A DNA stretch of 64,000 nucleotides, taken from contig JAXMAR010000031.1 in assembly GCA_046350295.1 (NCBI GenBank), positions 30,414 through 94,413 on the forward strand. Reading direction: 5' to 3'. Source of the stretch: JAXMAR01 sp046350295 (lineage in GTDB: Bacteria; Planctomycetota; Planctomycetia; Gemmatales; Gemmataceae). The notes beneath the pieces are model-generated. The model searched no databases. It had not been told where the DNA came from and saw only the letters and a list, made by a program, of their open reading frames with translations. Below are positions 21,292-32,247 of the stretch, piece by piece (position 1 is the stretch's first letter; each line of letters starts with the position of its first letter). The translations under genes were made by a program, and so were the position numbers.

Positions 21292-23799
21292 ATGCCGGTT
21301 ACCGCAATCTGTCCGCAATGTCAGGCTACGTACAAGCTGGGCGAGAACCTGTTCGGCAAACAGGTCCGCTGCAAGAAGTGCCAGGCCGCCTTCACCGTCG
21401 GGAAACCGGCCGCCAAGAAGCCGGACAAGCCGGATGTCAAGAAGACGATGGTCGCCCCGGAGGACGCCATCCAGGAGGCGCCGAAGGCCGCGCCGCGCCC
21501 GGCCGCCGTCCCGACCGCCAAAGCGGCCAAGACGGCGCCGCAAGCCGCCGCGCCCAAGCCTCGACCTAAGGTCGAGGATGACGAGGAGATCATCGAAGCG
21601 ACCGCCGCCCCGCCGCGACCCACGCGCGACGAAGACGAGGGCTTCGTCGAAGCGAGCGCCGCCCCGCCGCTTCGCGTGCCGGCGCCGGCGCCCCCGCCCC
21701 GGCCCGCGTTCGACGACGATAGCGGCGCGCGACGCGGCCGGGACGATGAGCGCGGCGACCGCGACCGCCGCGACGACCGCGGACCGCGCCGCCCGCGCGA
21801 TGATTTCGACGACGTCCGCGGCGGCCGGCGTCCGCGCCGGGATTTCGACGACGTCCGTAAGCCGCGTGACGATTTCGAAGAGGAGCCGGCCCCGAAGAAG
21901 AGCCGCGCCGGGCTGATCATCGGCATCATCGTCGGCGTTCTCGTCCTGGCCGGCGGCGGCGTGGCGCTGATCTTCATCCTCGGCAAGTCGGATCCGAACA
22001 ACGATCCGGAGGTCGCCGAGAAGCTCGAGGATCTCAAAGCGCGGCGCGACGAAACCACGGCCATCAATTTCTTCGCCAACTACGAGAAGCCCGAAGGACA
22101 AATGAAGCGCAAGGAGGTCGCCACGGCGCTGGAAAGCGCCCTACGCGACGACTTCCGCATACGGTTCGCGGGGGACGACCAGCTCGTCACGGCGTACGCC
22201 AAGTGGGCGACCTCGGAGAACGCCACCGGCATGAGCGACATTCTGACCCGTCCCGGCCGGCGCCTCATGGTGGGGCGCGACCGCATCATCCGGGCCCTGG
22301 CCGCGTTCAAGGACGAGAGCGCCGCCCAGGCGCTGGGCCGCATCGCCGTGCGCGAATTCTTTGACCGCCAGATGGCGCTCGACGGCCTCGCTTCCATGGG
22401 AGAGCCCGGCGAGAAGGAACTGGGCAAGTACGTGTTCGACAATGACGGCAACCTGCGCATGGCGGCCCAGAAAGCGCTGCGCGACGCGGGGGCCAAGCAG
22501 GACAAGTTCATCGACGGCGCGGTCCGCGTCCTGGTCGACCCCGCCCACCCCGCGCGCGACGCGGCGGTCAGTTTCCTGGCCGAGTACCCCGAGCCTCCGC
22601 CCGAGCGGAGCAAGGAAGTGGCGCAAAAGATCGTCGACGTTCTCGGCGAGAAGCGGCCCTTCAATCCCAACCCCGACGTGCTCGCCAAGGCCGCCGCCAA
22701 ATGGGCCGTCAAGGATGGCGCCAACGTCGTCATCGACGCCGCGCTCGCCATCATGGCCGACAAGAAGCATTCGCAGCGCGGCCTGTGCGTCAACATCCTG
22801 CGCGACATCAAGAGCCCGCCTCCCGAGCGCAGCAAGGAGGTGTGCGAGAAAACCATGCTCCTCATCCAGGAGCGCGCCTTCATCGTCTCCGACGGCGCCA
22901 CCGCCATCCTCCCGGTCTGGCTCACCAAGGAGTCGGTCACCGCGGTCGCCAAGGCGGTCCAGGAGGCCGACCTCAACACCAACTGCGAGAAGCTCATCAC
23001 CGCGCTCGCCGTCTACAAGGACACCGCCGGCGTCCCGGAAGCCATCGGCAGCCGCATCCTCGCCAACAATCCCAGCGAACAGCGGACCGCCGAGAAGCTT
23101 TTGACGGGCCTGGCGCCGGCTGCCTACACCAAGGGCTTGCTCGCCCATCTCCACGATCCCAACCCATTCGTGCGCGAACGCGTCCGCAACTCCCTGTCCA
23201 AAGCGGGCGTCGGCCTGGAAGACATGGTCAAGCAAACCATCCAGGATCTCGGCTCCGCCAACGCCGACGTGCGCCACCAGGCCGTCGAGTTCCTCGCCAA
23301 GAACCCGGCCGTCCCCGCGCTGCGCGACGCCGCCGCGAAGGGGCTCAACGCGCTGGTCTACGAGGACAATGTCTTCCGCCGCGATCAGGTCTTCAACGCT
23401 CTGGCCTCCTGGTGGAACAAGGAGAGCATGGCGCTTTTGTGCAAAACCGTCAACGACCCGGCCAACACCTGGCTGCGGCACAAATCGATCGAGACCCTCG
23501 CCAAGATGGGCGAGCCGGCTCTCGCCAACAACATCGCTTATCGCCTCAAGTTCAGCGAAGACCGCTTCCCCGCCTCCAACGCCCTGCGCAGCATGGGGTC
23601 GAAGGCCGAAGGGTACGTGGCGCCCTATCTCCTCGACACCGATAGCGCCGTACGCAATGAGGCGCTGCGCGTTCTCGAACAGATCGGCACCAGCGCCAGC
23701 GTCCCGTACTTCAACAAGGCCCTGATGGCCTACGGCGCCGCCGACCGTGGCTTCGCGCTCTCCCTCAATCGCATCGGCGCGACGATCTCGAAACGCTGA
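21292..23799 (+). CDS. Zinc-ribbon, single-helix membrane protein with HEAT-like repeats
   Basis: 835 residues. The N-terminus is an MJ0042-type zinc ribbon: CPQCQATYKLGENLFG, then CKKCQAAF, with the four Cys spaced as two CxxC pairs. Residues about 45-200 are low complexity, Ala/Pro then Arg/Asp-rich. One membrane helix lies at about 205-231 (LIIGIIVGVLVLAGGGVALI). The remaining 600 residues are alpha-helical and repetitive, with units such as EPGEKELGKYVFDNDGNLRM, consistent with HEAT or Armadillo repeats on the far side of the membrane. Such architecture is common in planctomycetes. Function is unknown; a scaffold role is inferred. It diverges from mtnA across 232 bp. Confidence 0.88.
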   Translation: MPVTAICPQCQATYKLGENLFGKQVRCKKCQAAFTVGKPAAKKPDKPDVKKTMVAPEDAIQEAPKAAPRPAAVPTAKAAKTAPQAAAPKPRPKVEDDEEIIEATAAPPRPTRDEDEGFVEASAAPPLRVPAPAPPPRPAFDDDSGARRGRDDERGDRDRRDDRGPRRPRDDFDDVRGGRRPRRDFDDVRKPRDDFEEEPAPKKSRAGLIIGIIVGVLVLAGGGVALIFILGKSDPNNDPEVAEKLEDLKARRDETTAINFFANYEKPEGQMKRKEVATALESALRDDFRIRFAGDDQLVTAYAKWATSENATGMSDILTRPGRRLMVGRDRIIRALAAFKDESAAQALGRIAVREFFDRQMALDGLASMGEPGEKELGKYVFDNDGNLRMAAQKALRDAGAKQDKFIDGAVRVLVDPAHPARDAAVSFLAEYPEPPPERSKEVAQKIVDVLGEKRPFNPNPDVLAKAAAKWAVKDGANVVIDAALAIMADKKHSQRGLCVNILRDIKSPPPERSKEVCEKTMLLIQERAFIVSDGATAILPVWLTKESVTAVAKAVQEADLNTNCEKLITALAVYKDTAGVPEAIGSRILANNPSEQRTAEKLLTGLAPAAYTKGLLAHLHDPNPFVRERVRNSLSKAGVGLEDMVKQTIQDLGSANADVRHQAVEFLAKNPAVPALRDAAAKGLNALVYEDNVFRRDQVFNALASWWNKESMALLCKTVNDPANTWLRHKSIETLAKMGEPALANNIAYRLKFSEDRFPASNALRSMGSKAEGYVAPYLLDTDSAVRNEALRVLEQIGTSASVPYFNKALMAYGAADRGFALSLNRIGATISKR

Positions 23800-23878
23800 C
23801 GGGCATGCGCCGGACGACGCTTGACCTTGGCTCTACTCAGAGCTTCTGTCACAATGGCCGACGCTCATGGAGGAGACC

Positions 23879-24121
23879 ATGCGCGTCGCCCTCGCTCTCG
23901 TACTCCTGCTCTGCGCCGGCTGCGACGACAGCACGCCCGACTGGGGCGAACGCGCTCGCGAGCGCGCCGCTCTGAACCGCAACATCGCTCTCTTGCGTAA
24001 GATCGTCGACGACATGACACCACGCTACAACACGCTCACCCCGGCCGAGAAGGACCTCTACGGCAAAGCGTCTCTGGAGCTGCGCTCCGAACAGCAGCGA
24101 CTTCAAGATCTCGGCGGGTGA
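23879..24121 (+). CDS. Small putative lipoprotein
   Basis: 80 residues. The N-terminus MRVALALVLLLCAGCDDSTP looks like a lipoprotein signal with the modified Cys at about 15; the -3 residue is Cys, which is unusual. The mature part is short, charged and helical (ARERAALNRNIALLRKIVDD), ending in RSEQQRLQDLGG, so it may form a coiled coil. GGAGGAG lies directly upstream of the ATG at 23879; an earlier in-frame ATG at 23867 would disturb the signal. The stop lies 4 bp from the convergent ABC permease gene. I recognise no family. Confidence 0.72.
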   Translation: MRVALALVLLLCAGCDDSTPDWGERARERAALNRNIALLRKIVDDMTPRYNTLTPAEKDLYGKASLELRSEQQRLQDLGG

Positions 24122-24125
24122 CAGT

Positions 24126-25007
24126 TTACAGCGGCGCCGGCAGGTCCCTTCTGCTGAAGACGAGCAGCGCCGCGGCATAGCCGAGAGATCCCAGTCCCAG
24201 CAGCACGCCCAAGCGCAGCCAGACCATGCCCATTCGCGCCCAATCGGCGTGCAGGATGATCGTCTGCGGATCGAAATAGTAAAAGACGGTGTACGGCCGG
24301 ACAAACGCCACATCTCCCCAGAGCTGAGCGAGGACGTTCAAGAGGAACATGAGAAGCGTGCTGATCACGCCGATGCCGAGAACGCGCGAGCGGAAGCGGC
24401 CCAGGGCGGAGATGAAGATCGAAAGGCCCGAAATCGCGAAGAGCAGGAAAGCATGGCTCAAGAGAGCGGGCGCCAGGCGCAGCGGATCGACACGTAGATC
24501 GGGGTTGGCGTGGTCCAGCAGTCCGACCGCCGCCAGGCCGACCATGCTGCCCAGAAACATCGACAGGCAGAGAGCCGGGATCGCCAGGCATTCGATCAGA
24601 AGATGCGCCAGGACGAGCCGGCTGCGCGGGACCGGCTGCGCCAGCAGAAGCTCCATCGTGCCTCGGTCCAGTTCGCCGGCCAGCGCCCCCGAGCTGCGGC
24701 CGATCGCCCAGACGCAGAGGATGATCTGCACGACCGGATGCACGAAGCCGATGGAGAAGGTGTCGAGCGCGCGGGTCACATCGATGTCGCCGCCCATCAG
24801 CACCTTGATCACCTGGCCGGGGCCCTGAAAGAGTACGCTTTCGAACAGGTCCTTCATCGCGCGCAGCGTCGGGTTTTCCAGGATCCTGACCGAAATGGTG
24901 TGCGTGACCCGGGCCCACAGCATCTCGAACAGAAAGAGCAAGGCGCAGACGGCGATCAGGCCGAAGCGCACGTCGCGGAGCAGCTTCAGGAACAGCGTGC
25001 GCGTCAT
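24126..25007 (-). CDS. ABC transporter permease (ABC-2 type)
   Basis: 293 residues with about six membrane helices. The first follows MTRTLFLKLLRDVRFG. Later helices include VVQIILCVWAIGRSSGALAG, which carries the conserved ABC-2 motif before ELDRGTMELLLAQPVPRSRL. That segment is typical of permeases paired with drug or antibiotic exporter ATPases. The ATG overlaps the TGA of the ATPase gene (ATGA), so the two are translationally coupled. The frame is open further upstream, but the ATG at 25007 gives the expected membrane start. The exported substrate is unknown. Confidence 0.86.
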   Translation of the reverse strand: MTRTLFLKLLRDVRFGLIAVCALLFLFEMLWARVTHTISVRILENPTLRAMKDLFESVLFQGPGQVIKVLMGGDIDVTRALDTFSIGFVHPVVQIILCVWAIGRSSGALAGELDRGTMELLLAQPVPRSRLVLAHLLIECLAIPALCLSMFLGSMVGLAAVGLLDHANPDLRVDPLRLAPALLSHAFLLFAISGLSIFISALGRFRSRVLGIGVISTLLMFLLNVLAQLWGDVAFVRPYTVFYYFDPQTIILHADWARMGMVWLRLGVLLGLGSLGYAAALLVFSRRDLPAPL

Positions 25008-25867
25008 GCCTCGTTTCCGTGATAGCGGTGGTAGATCGGCCCCAGGCCTTGCGGCTCGATGCGCACGTCGCGCACGGCTTGCCCGGCCAGCCAGGCGAGC
25101 AGCTCCGGCAGCGGGCCGTCGTAATCGAAGATCAGCTCGCGCTCCTTGCGCACGACGCCGGTCTTGGCCGGCGGCGTGATCTGGTCGTTGTCGCTCCAGA
25201 CATGAACGCGCTTGGCCGAGCGCAGGTCGGCCAGACGCTGGACGTGGACCAGCTTGCCCTCCTTCAAAATGCCGACGCGGTCGCACACCTGCTCGACCTC
25301 GCCGAGAACGTGCGAGGAGAAGAGGACCGCCTGGCCGCGCCGCCGCGCTTCCCGGATCTGCTCCAGAAGTTCGTCGCGCATCGTCGGATCGAGGGCGTTG
25401 GTCGGCTCGTCGAGGATCACCAGCGGCGTCCGCGGCAACAAGACCTGAAGCAGCGCCACCTTACGCTTCATGCCGGAGGAAAGCGTCGCCAGCGGCCGGG
25501 AGATGTCGATGTCGAACGCCCTGGCGAGCGGCTCGAGATCGTGAAAGTCGCGCTGCCCGCGCAGCCGGCCGAGGAACTGGACGAGCTGCCGGCACGTCAT
25601 GTTCTCATAAAGCCGCAGCTCACCGGGCAGATACGCGACCTGCCGCCGGGCCGCGACGCTGTCGCTCCAGCATTCGTGCTCGCCGATCCAGGCATGCCCG
25701 AGCGTCGGCCGCAGGAAGCCGAGCATGAGCCTGAGGGCCGTCGACTTGCCGGAGCCGTTGGGCCCGAGCAGGCCGAAGATCTCCCCCGGAGCGACCTGGA
25801 GGTCGAGGCTGTCGAGGGCGCGGAAGCGGCCGTAGTCCTTGGTCAGTTGTTCCGTGCGGAGGAGCAT
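25004..25867 (-). CDS. ABC transporter ATP-binding protein
   Basis: 287 residues. Walker A is GPNGSGKST at about 35-43, the signature is LSSGMKRK (a variant of LSGGQ common in ABC-2 exporters), and Walker B is PLVILDEPTNALDP. The H-loop region is VLFSSHVLGEVEQVCDRVGI. A C-terminal domain of about 70 residues follows. It powers the permease encoded next, with which it shares a 4-bp overlap. It starts 1 bp after the stop of the PQQ-like propeller gene, so all three may be one transcript. Confidence 0.93.
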   Translation of the reverse strand: MLLRTEQLTKDYGRFRALDSLDLQVAPGEIFGLLGPNGSGKSTALRLMLGFLRPTLGHAWIGEHECWSDSVAARRQVAYLPGELRLYENMTCRQLVQFLGRLRGQRDFHDLEPLARAFDIDISRPLATLSSGMKRKVALLQVLLPRTPLVILDEPTNALDPTMRDELLEQIREARRRGQAVLFSSHVLGEVEQVCDRVGILKEGKLVHVQRLADLRSAKRVHVWSDNDQITPPAKTGVVRKERELIFDYDGPLPELLAWLAGQAVRDVRIEPQGLGPIYHRYHGNEA

Positions 25868-27118
25868 TTATTTCCCGATGCGCCACAGATGCTTGTAGGT
25901 GCGGATGTAGATCGCCCCGTCGGCGATGGCTGGAGTGCCGCGGATGATCTCCCCCTTGCCCAGTTCGTTGCGGGCAAGCTGTTCGAATTTCATGGCGTCG
26001 GCTTTGAAGACAAAGACGTCGCCGTCGTCCGTGCCGACGTAGACGCGCTCGCCGGCGAGCACGGGCGAGCTCCAGACTTTGCTCGCGCCGAGGCGGGCCT
26101 TGTCCCAGAGTTCCTTGCCGGTCTCCGGGTCGAAGCGGTTGACGACGGCGTTCTCGCCGATGAGGAGGACGCGGTTATCGACCAGGAGCGGTGAGGCGAT
26201 GCGCTGGGGATTGCCTTTGGCCTGGACCCAGAGGCGATGCGTCTTGGTCACGTCCCCCTTCCCGCCGGCCCGGACGGCCAGCGCGGGGCCATGGAAGCCG
26301 GAGAAGGCGACGACGATGTTGCCTTTCGTCACGACGGGAGAGGTGTACATCAGCCGGCCGGCGCCGTCGCAGGACCAGAGCATGTCGCCGGTTTCCGGGT
26401 TGTAACCGCGGACCTGGTCGGGGACGCCGAGGATCATCTCGTCGTGGTCACCGACCTTGGCGATGGTCGGCGTGCACCAGGAGCCGAGCCAGTCCTTGGC
26501 GTCCGTGCCGAATTTGCCGCCGGGGACGTCGGTCTGCCAGACCTTGGTCCCCTTGTCGAGATCGAGGGCGAGGAGGAACTGGCGCTCGCCCGGGCTGCAC
26601 CAGAGGATGGCCGTGTTTTTGTACAGGATGACCGAGGTGGAGTTGCCCCAGATGTGGTAAAGCTTGCCCACGTCGTAGCTCCACAACTCCTTGCCGTCGA
26701 GGTCGTAGCAGTGGACGCCGGCCGAGCCATAGCAGGCGATGACGCGTTTGCCGTCGGTCGCCGCCGTACCGGCGCAGAAGGGGTTGGTGGAGTGCGTGGG
26801 CTCGTCGTCCTTGTAGTCGACCGAGCGCTCCCAGAGCTTGGCGCCGTTCTGGCGCTTGAAGCAAAGGATGCCGCGCTTGTGCCCCTTCTTGTCGAACGAC
26901 TGGGTGACGAAGATGCGGTCCTCCCAGAGGATCGGGCTGGAGTTTCCGGGCCCAGGCAGGGCCACCTTCCAGCGCACGTTTTCCTTGTCGTTCCACGTGA
27001 GCGGCGGCTCGGAGCTTGCATGGTTGTCGCCGCGCGGGCCGCGCCAAGCCGGCCAGTTCTCGGCACACACGGGCGCCGGAATGACAAGTAGCACAACCGC
27101 AAAGCGATGGAAAGACAT
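25868..27118 (-). CDS. Secreted PQQ-like beta-propeller protein
   Basis: 416 residues. The N-terminus MSFHRFAVVLLVIPAPVCAE is a likely signal peptide, followed by NWPAWRGPRGDNHASSEPPL, the usual start of planctomycete propellers of the outer-membrane assembly BamB or PQQ type. Repeated blades carry motifs such as DGKELWSYDVGKLYHIWG, NPETGDMLWSCDGAGRLMYT and FDPETGKELWDKARLG. A true PQQ enzyme is unlikely, as I see no catalytic disulfide or Asp arrangement. Role unknown; binding of substrate or scaffolding at the envelope is inferred. It lies directly upstream of the ABC ATPase. Confidence 0.88.
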   Translation of the reverse strand: MSFHRFAVVLLVIPAPVCAENWPAWRGPRGDNHASSEPPLTWNDKENVRWKVALPGPGNSSPILWEDRIFVTQSFDKKGHKRGILCFKRQNGAKLWERSVDYKDDEPTHSTNPFCAGTAATDGKRVIACYGSAGVHCYDLDGKELWSYDVGKLYHIWGNSTSVILYKNTAILWCSPGERQFLLALDLDKGTKVWQTDVPGGKFGTDAKDWLGSWCTPTIAKVGDHDEMILGVPDQVRGYNPETGDMLWSCDGAGRLMYTSPVVTKGNIVVAFSGFHGPALAVRAGGKGDVTKTHRLWVQAKGNPQRIASPLLVDNRVLLIGENAVVNRFDPETGKELWDKARLGASKVWSSPVLAGERVYVGTDDGDVFVFKADAMKFEQLARNELGKGEIIRGTPAIADGAIYIRTYKHLWRIGK

Positions 27119-27198
27119 AACGGCTTCCTTGTTCCAGACGCGCGGATCGATTAGATTCTTAGCGTATCATCACTCTCCGCTCCGGGAAAGATACCACC

Positions 27199-28863
<1,665 letters not shown>

Positions 28864-28956
28864 GCACTGCGGCGGCTCGGCGCCATCTTGATTGAGAATG
28901 TCATCTCGGGTCGGAGTCGCCCATCCGAAGCGGTTCAAGCGCTCCACAAAGGAACC

Positions 28957-29850
28957 ATGCGACGCGTTCACGCCATCATCATTGTCGTCCTTGTCGCGCT
29001 CGGCGCCGGGGCGCTCTTCGTCTTCATCGCGCGGAACCGAGCCCGCGCGGCGTACGTCACCTGCGCCGAGAACCTGCGCCGGCAGGGCGTGGCGATGTAT
29101 ATCCGGGTGGACTTGAAGCCCGAGGAGGTGCGCGCGGGCAAGGTGGGGCTCGGCGGCCCGGGCTCGCTGCCCGCGGCCCGAATCACCACCGGGTACGCGA
29201 CCTGGGCTGTGCAGCTCGCTCCGTTTTTCAAGACAGACAGCGAGCTCGGGAAATGGGACCTCAGCCTGCCGTTCGTCGATCAACCGCAGACCGTGCGCGA
29301 GACGTCGCTCGCCGTCTTCCTTTGCCCGGCGCGCTCCCGCTCCTCCCTGATCTTCAGCGGCAAGGATGGCAGCGGCGCCGTCGGCGACTACGCCTGCGCC
29401 TCCGGGGCCGGCGATCCCGAAGCTCCCTGGAGCGGCCCCAACGCCGACGGCGCGATCATCGAAGGGGAAGTGGACAAGCGCGACGGCAAGCGCATCGTCA
29501 AGTGGCATAGCCGCACCGGCTTTGTCGACCTCGTCGAGGACGAGAAACGTGGTTCGACCGGGCGCGGCCTCGCCTATACCATCCTCATCGGCGAGAAGCA
29601 CGTGCCCCGCGACGGCCTGCTCACGCTCGAGGCGGGGGACGGCTCCCTTTACGACGGCCGGCGCCCCAACTGTTACGCTCGCGCCGGCGGCAAGGGATTT
29701 CCCATCGCCGCCGGCCCGGACGCGCCGTATCAGGACAACTTCGGCAGCTACCACGCCGGCTTCGCCCAGTTCATGTTCGCCGACACGCACGTGGATCGGA
29801 TGGCGGTCGACATGAGCGAGGAGGTGCTGGGGCGGCTGATCCGGCGCTAG
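28957..29850 (+). CDS. DUF1559-like membrane-anchored protein
   Basis: 297 residues. One N-terminal helix (HAIIIVVLVALGAGALFVFI) follows a basic start, as in pilin-like DUF1559 proteins, but the prepilin cleavage motif is not evident. The middle holds a stretch of Cys and Asp residues (AVFLCPARSRSS), then GDYACASGAGDPEAPW. The C-terminus has GSYHAGFAQFMFADTHVDRM, which matches the H-x-G-x-F-x-D-H end of DUF1559. The ATG at 28957 has AAGGA three bases upstream; a longer frame begins at 28888. DUF1559 proteins are abundant in planctomycetes and their role is unclear. Confidence 0.75.
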   Translation: MRRVHAIIIVVLVALGAGALFVFIARNRARAAYVTCAENLRRQGVAMYIRVDLKPEEVRAGKVGLGGPGSLPAARITTGYATWAVQLAPFFKTDSELGKWDLSLPFVDQPQTVRETSLAVFLCPARSRSSLIFSGKDGSGAVGDYACASGAGDPEAPWSGPNADGAIIEGEVDKRDGKRIVKWHSRTGFVDLVEDEKRGSTGRGLAYTILIGEKHVPRDGLLTLEAGDGSLYDGRRPNCYARAGGKGFPIAAGPDAPYQDNFGSYHAGFAQFMFADTHVDRMAVDMSEEVLGRLIRR

Positions 29851-29929
29851 CGACGGCAACGTTCGGGGCTCAGCGGCGTCCCCGAATGTCGTGACGTACC
29901 CTCGATTCCCGAAAGACGCATTGCGACAG

Positions 29930-31132
29930 ATGAAACGCTACAAATCCTGGATTCTCACCGATATTCACCACGACCTCTGGCTCGAGTCCCTCCACACGGG
30001 CAGCGAGCATCTGCCGCTGGGGGACGGTCAGGAGTGGCATATCCGCAAGCGGACGCTGCATGGCGGGCTGCGCGACGGCGTCGACCTCATCGAAGTCAGC
30101 AACGGCCCGCTCCAGTTCGCCGTCCTGCCGACGCGCGGCATGGGGCTGTGGCGCGGGGCCTATCGCGGGCTGCCCCTCGGCTGGAAAGCGCCGCTGCAAG
30201 GACCAGCGCACCCCAAGTTCGTCCCCGTCAACGATCGCGGCGGCATCGGCTGGCTCACCGGCTTCGATGAGTGGCTGTGCCGCTGCGGCCTCGCCTCCAA
30301 CGGGCCTCCCGGCGAGGACGTTCATGTCGATCGCCACGGCGCCACCCGCCGCGACCTTCTCACTCTCCATGGCCGCATCGCCAACCAGCCGGCCCACTAC
30401 GTCGAGGCGCGCGTCAGCCTCGATCCCCCCTTCGAGCTGAGCGTCATCGGTCAGGTGGAGGAGGGCGGCCTGTTCTATCCGCATCTCCAGCTCACCGCGA
30501 CCTATACCACCGTCCCCGGCTCCAACCGACTCGTAATCCACGACGTCGTCGAGAACCGCGGCGCCGAACCGGCGGAGATGCAGCTCCTCTATCACTGCAA
30601 CCTCGGTATGCCGTTTCTTTCAGCCGGCAGCCGGGTGCTGGCGCCAATCCGCGAGGTCTCCCCGATCAGCGCCCGCGCCGCCGAGGGGATCAACACGCTC
30701 GACACCTACGTCGGCCCGACTCCGGGCTTCGCCGAGCAGGTCTACTGTTACGAGCCGCTCGCCGACGCCGCCGGCCGCACTCTCGCCCTGCTCTACAATC
30801 ACGCGGCGGACAAGGGACTGGCCGTGCGCTTCAATCGCCAGGAGCTGCCCTGCTTCACCGTCTGGAAGAACACGGGCGCCATTGAAGACGGTTACGTGAC
30901 GGGTCTGGAGCCGGCCACCAATTTCCCGAACTTCAAGACCTTCGAACGGCAGCAGGGCCGCGTCGTCGTCCTGCCGCCGGGAGGGAAATGGGAAACGAGC
31001 TGGAGCATCGAGGTATACGATAACGCCGCCGGTGTGGCGAGCGTGCAGAAGGAGATCGTCAGCTTGCAGACGCAGGCGAAGGCGATCGTCCACCGCCAGC
31101 CGCACGCGAAGTTCTCGGCCGCGGCGAAGTAG
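29930..31132 (+). CDS. DUF4432-family protein (aldose 1-epimerase-like)
   Basis: About 400 residues of all-beta, galactose mutarotase-like fold. Motifs are ISNGPLQFAVLPTRGMGLWR (near the N-terminus, as VSNGPLQFAVLPTRG), GFDEWLCRCGLASNG, LLTLHGRIANQPAHYVE and the C-terminal GLEPATNFPNFKTFERQQG. The His and Glu positions of mutarotases are partly kept. The natural substrate is unknown. The ATG at 29930 is chosen because the coding-like sequence starts there; a GTG at 29891 would add 13 residues. No clear ribosome site is seen at either start. Confidence 0.82.
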   Translation: MKRYKSWILTDIHHDLWLESLHTGSEHLPLGDGQEWHIRKRTLHGGLRDGVDLIEVSNGPLQFAVLPTRGMGLWRGAYRGLPLGWKAPLQGPAHPKFVPVNDRGGIGWLTGFDEWLCRCGLASNGPPGEDVHVDRHGATRRDLLTLHGRIANQPAHYVEARVSLDPPFELSVIGQVEEGGLFYPHLQLTATYTTVPGSNRLVIHDVVENRGAEPAEMQLLYHCNLGMPFLSAGSRVLAPIREVSPISARAAEGINTLDTYVGPTPGFAEQVYCYEPLADAAGRTLALLYNHAADKGLAVRFNRQELPCFTVWKNTGAIEDGYVTGLEPATNFPNFKTFERQQGRVVVLPPGGKWETSWSIEVYDNAAGVASVQKEIVSLQTQAKAIVHRQPHAKFSAAAK

Positions 31133-31212
31133 CCGCGGGCACGGCACGTTCCATTCATGGGCGGCCAAACGCCCGCCTTGACGACGGCGTCTCGTTCGGC
31201 GATATCATCCCC

Positions 31213-32247
31213 ATGCTTTTCACCCTTGTTCCGCCCGCCGCCGACCCGGCCCCGATCTTCGAGCTGTTTCGCGGGACCTACGCCACCGAACTGCTGACCG
31301 CCGCCGTCGCGCATTTCAACATCTTCGGCCGGCTCGCCCAGGCGCCCGCAACGCAACGCGAGTTGGCCGCCGAGGTCAACCTTGCCGAGCGGCCCATGAC
31401 CGTCCTGGTCACGGCGCTGCGCGCCATGGGGCTGATCGCGAGGAACGGAAGCGGTCTCCTGACATTGACAGCTACGGCCCGCGCCCACCTCGTGCCCGGC
31501 GCAGCCCATGACGTCGGCGACTACATCGGCCTGGCTGCGCAGGCGCCCGGCGTCTTGACGATGGTCGAGCGGCTCAAGACGAACCGGCCGGCCGACGCGG
31601 GGGGCGGAGCCGCCTTCATCTACCGTGACGGCATTGCTTCCGCCATGGAAGCGGAGGAGTCGGCGCGGCACTTCACGCTCGCGCTGGCGGGCCGGGCCAG
31701 GAACGTGGCGCCGGTCCTCGCCGACAAGATCGCGGTGGAGGGGCGCCTCATCGACGTTGCCGGCGGGACCGGCCTTTACAGCATCGCCTTCCTCCAGCGC
31801 CGGCCCCAGCTGCGGGCGACCGTCGTCGATCGTCCGGAAGTCCTCAAGGTCGCCGAGGAAATGGCACGCACGCACGGCGTCGCCGACCGCCTGACGCTCC
31901 ATGCCGCCGACATGTTTCGCGACCCGCTGCCGCGCGGCGAGGCAGTTCTCCTCTCCAACGTGTTGCACGATTGGGACGTGGCGGAGTGCCGGCTGCTGCT
32001 CGAGCGGTGCGCAAAGGCGCTCACGCCGGGAGGGCGTCTTCTCATCCATGACGTCTTTCTCAGCGACGACCTGGACGGCCCGCTGCCGATCGCTCTCTAC
32101 TCCGCCGCCCTGTTCACGCTGACCGAGGGCCGGGCCTACAGCGCCGCGGAGTATCGCGGCTGGCTGCGCGAGATGGGGTTGGAGGCCGGAGACGTCATGC
32201 CGACGCTGATCCATTGCGGCGTCCTGAGCGCCTGCGTGGGGCCTTGA
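31213..32247 (+). CDS. O-methyltransferase family 2 enzyme
   Basis: 344 residues with a winged-helix dimerisation N-terminus (ELLTAAVAHFNIFGRLA) and a SAM-binding C-terminus. Motif I is LIDVAGGTGLYSIAFLQRRP, and later LLSNVLHDWD holds the catalytic His of plant and bacterial O-methyltransferases. It ends CGVLSACVGP. It would methylate a hydroxyl group on a small aromatic or polyketide-like substrate, but none is indicated by neighbours. Its last 53 bases overlap the end of the convergent AlkD-like gene. Confidence 0.88.
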   Translation: MLFTLVPPAADPAPIFELFRGTYATELLTAAVAHFNIFGRLAQAPATQRELAAEVNLAERPMTVLVTALRAMGLIARNGSGLLTLTATARAHLVPGAAHDVGDYIGLAAQAPGVLTMVERLKTNRPADAGGGAAFIYRDGIASAMEAEESARHFTLALAGRARNVAPVLADKIAVEGRLIDVAGGTGLYSIAFLQRRPQLRATVVDRPEVLKVAEEMARTHGVADRLTLHAADMFRDPLPRGEAVLLSNVLHDWDVAECRLLLERCAKALTPGGRLLIHDVFLSDDLDGPLPIALYSAALFTLTEGRAYSAAEYRGWLREMGLEAGDVMPTLIHCGVLSACVGP

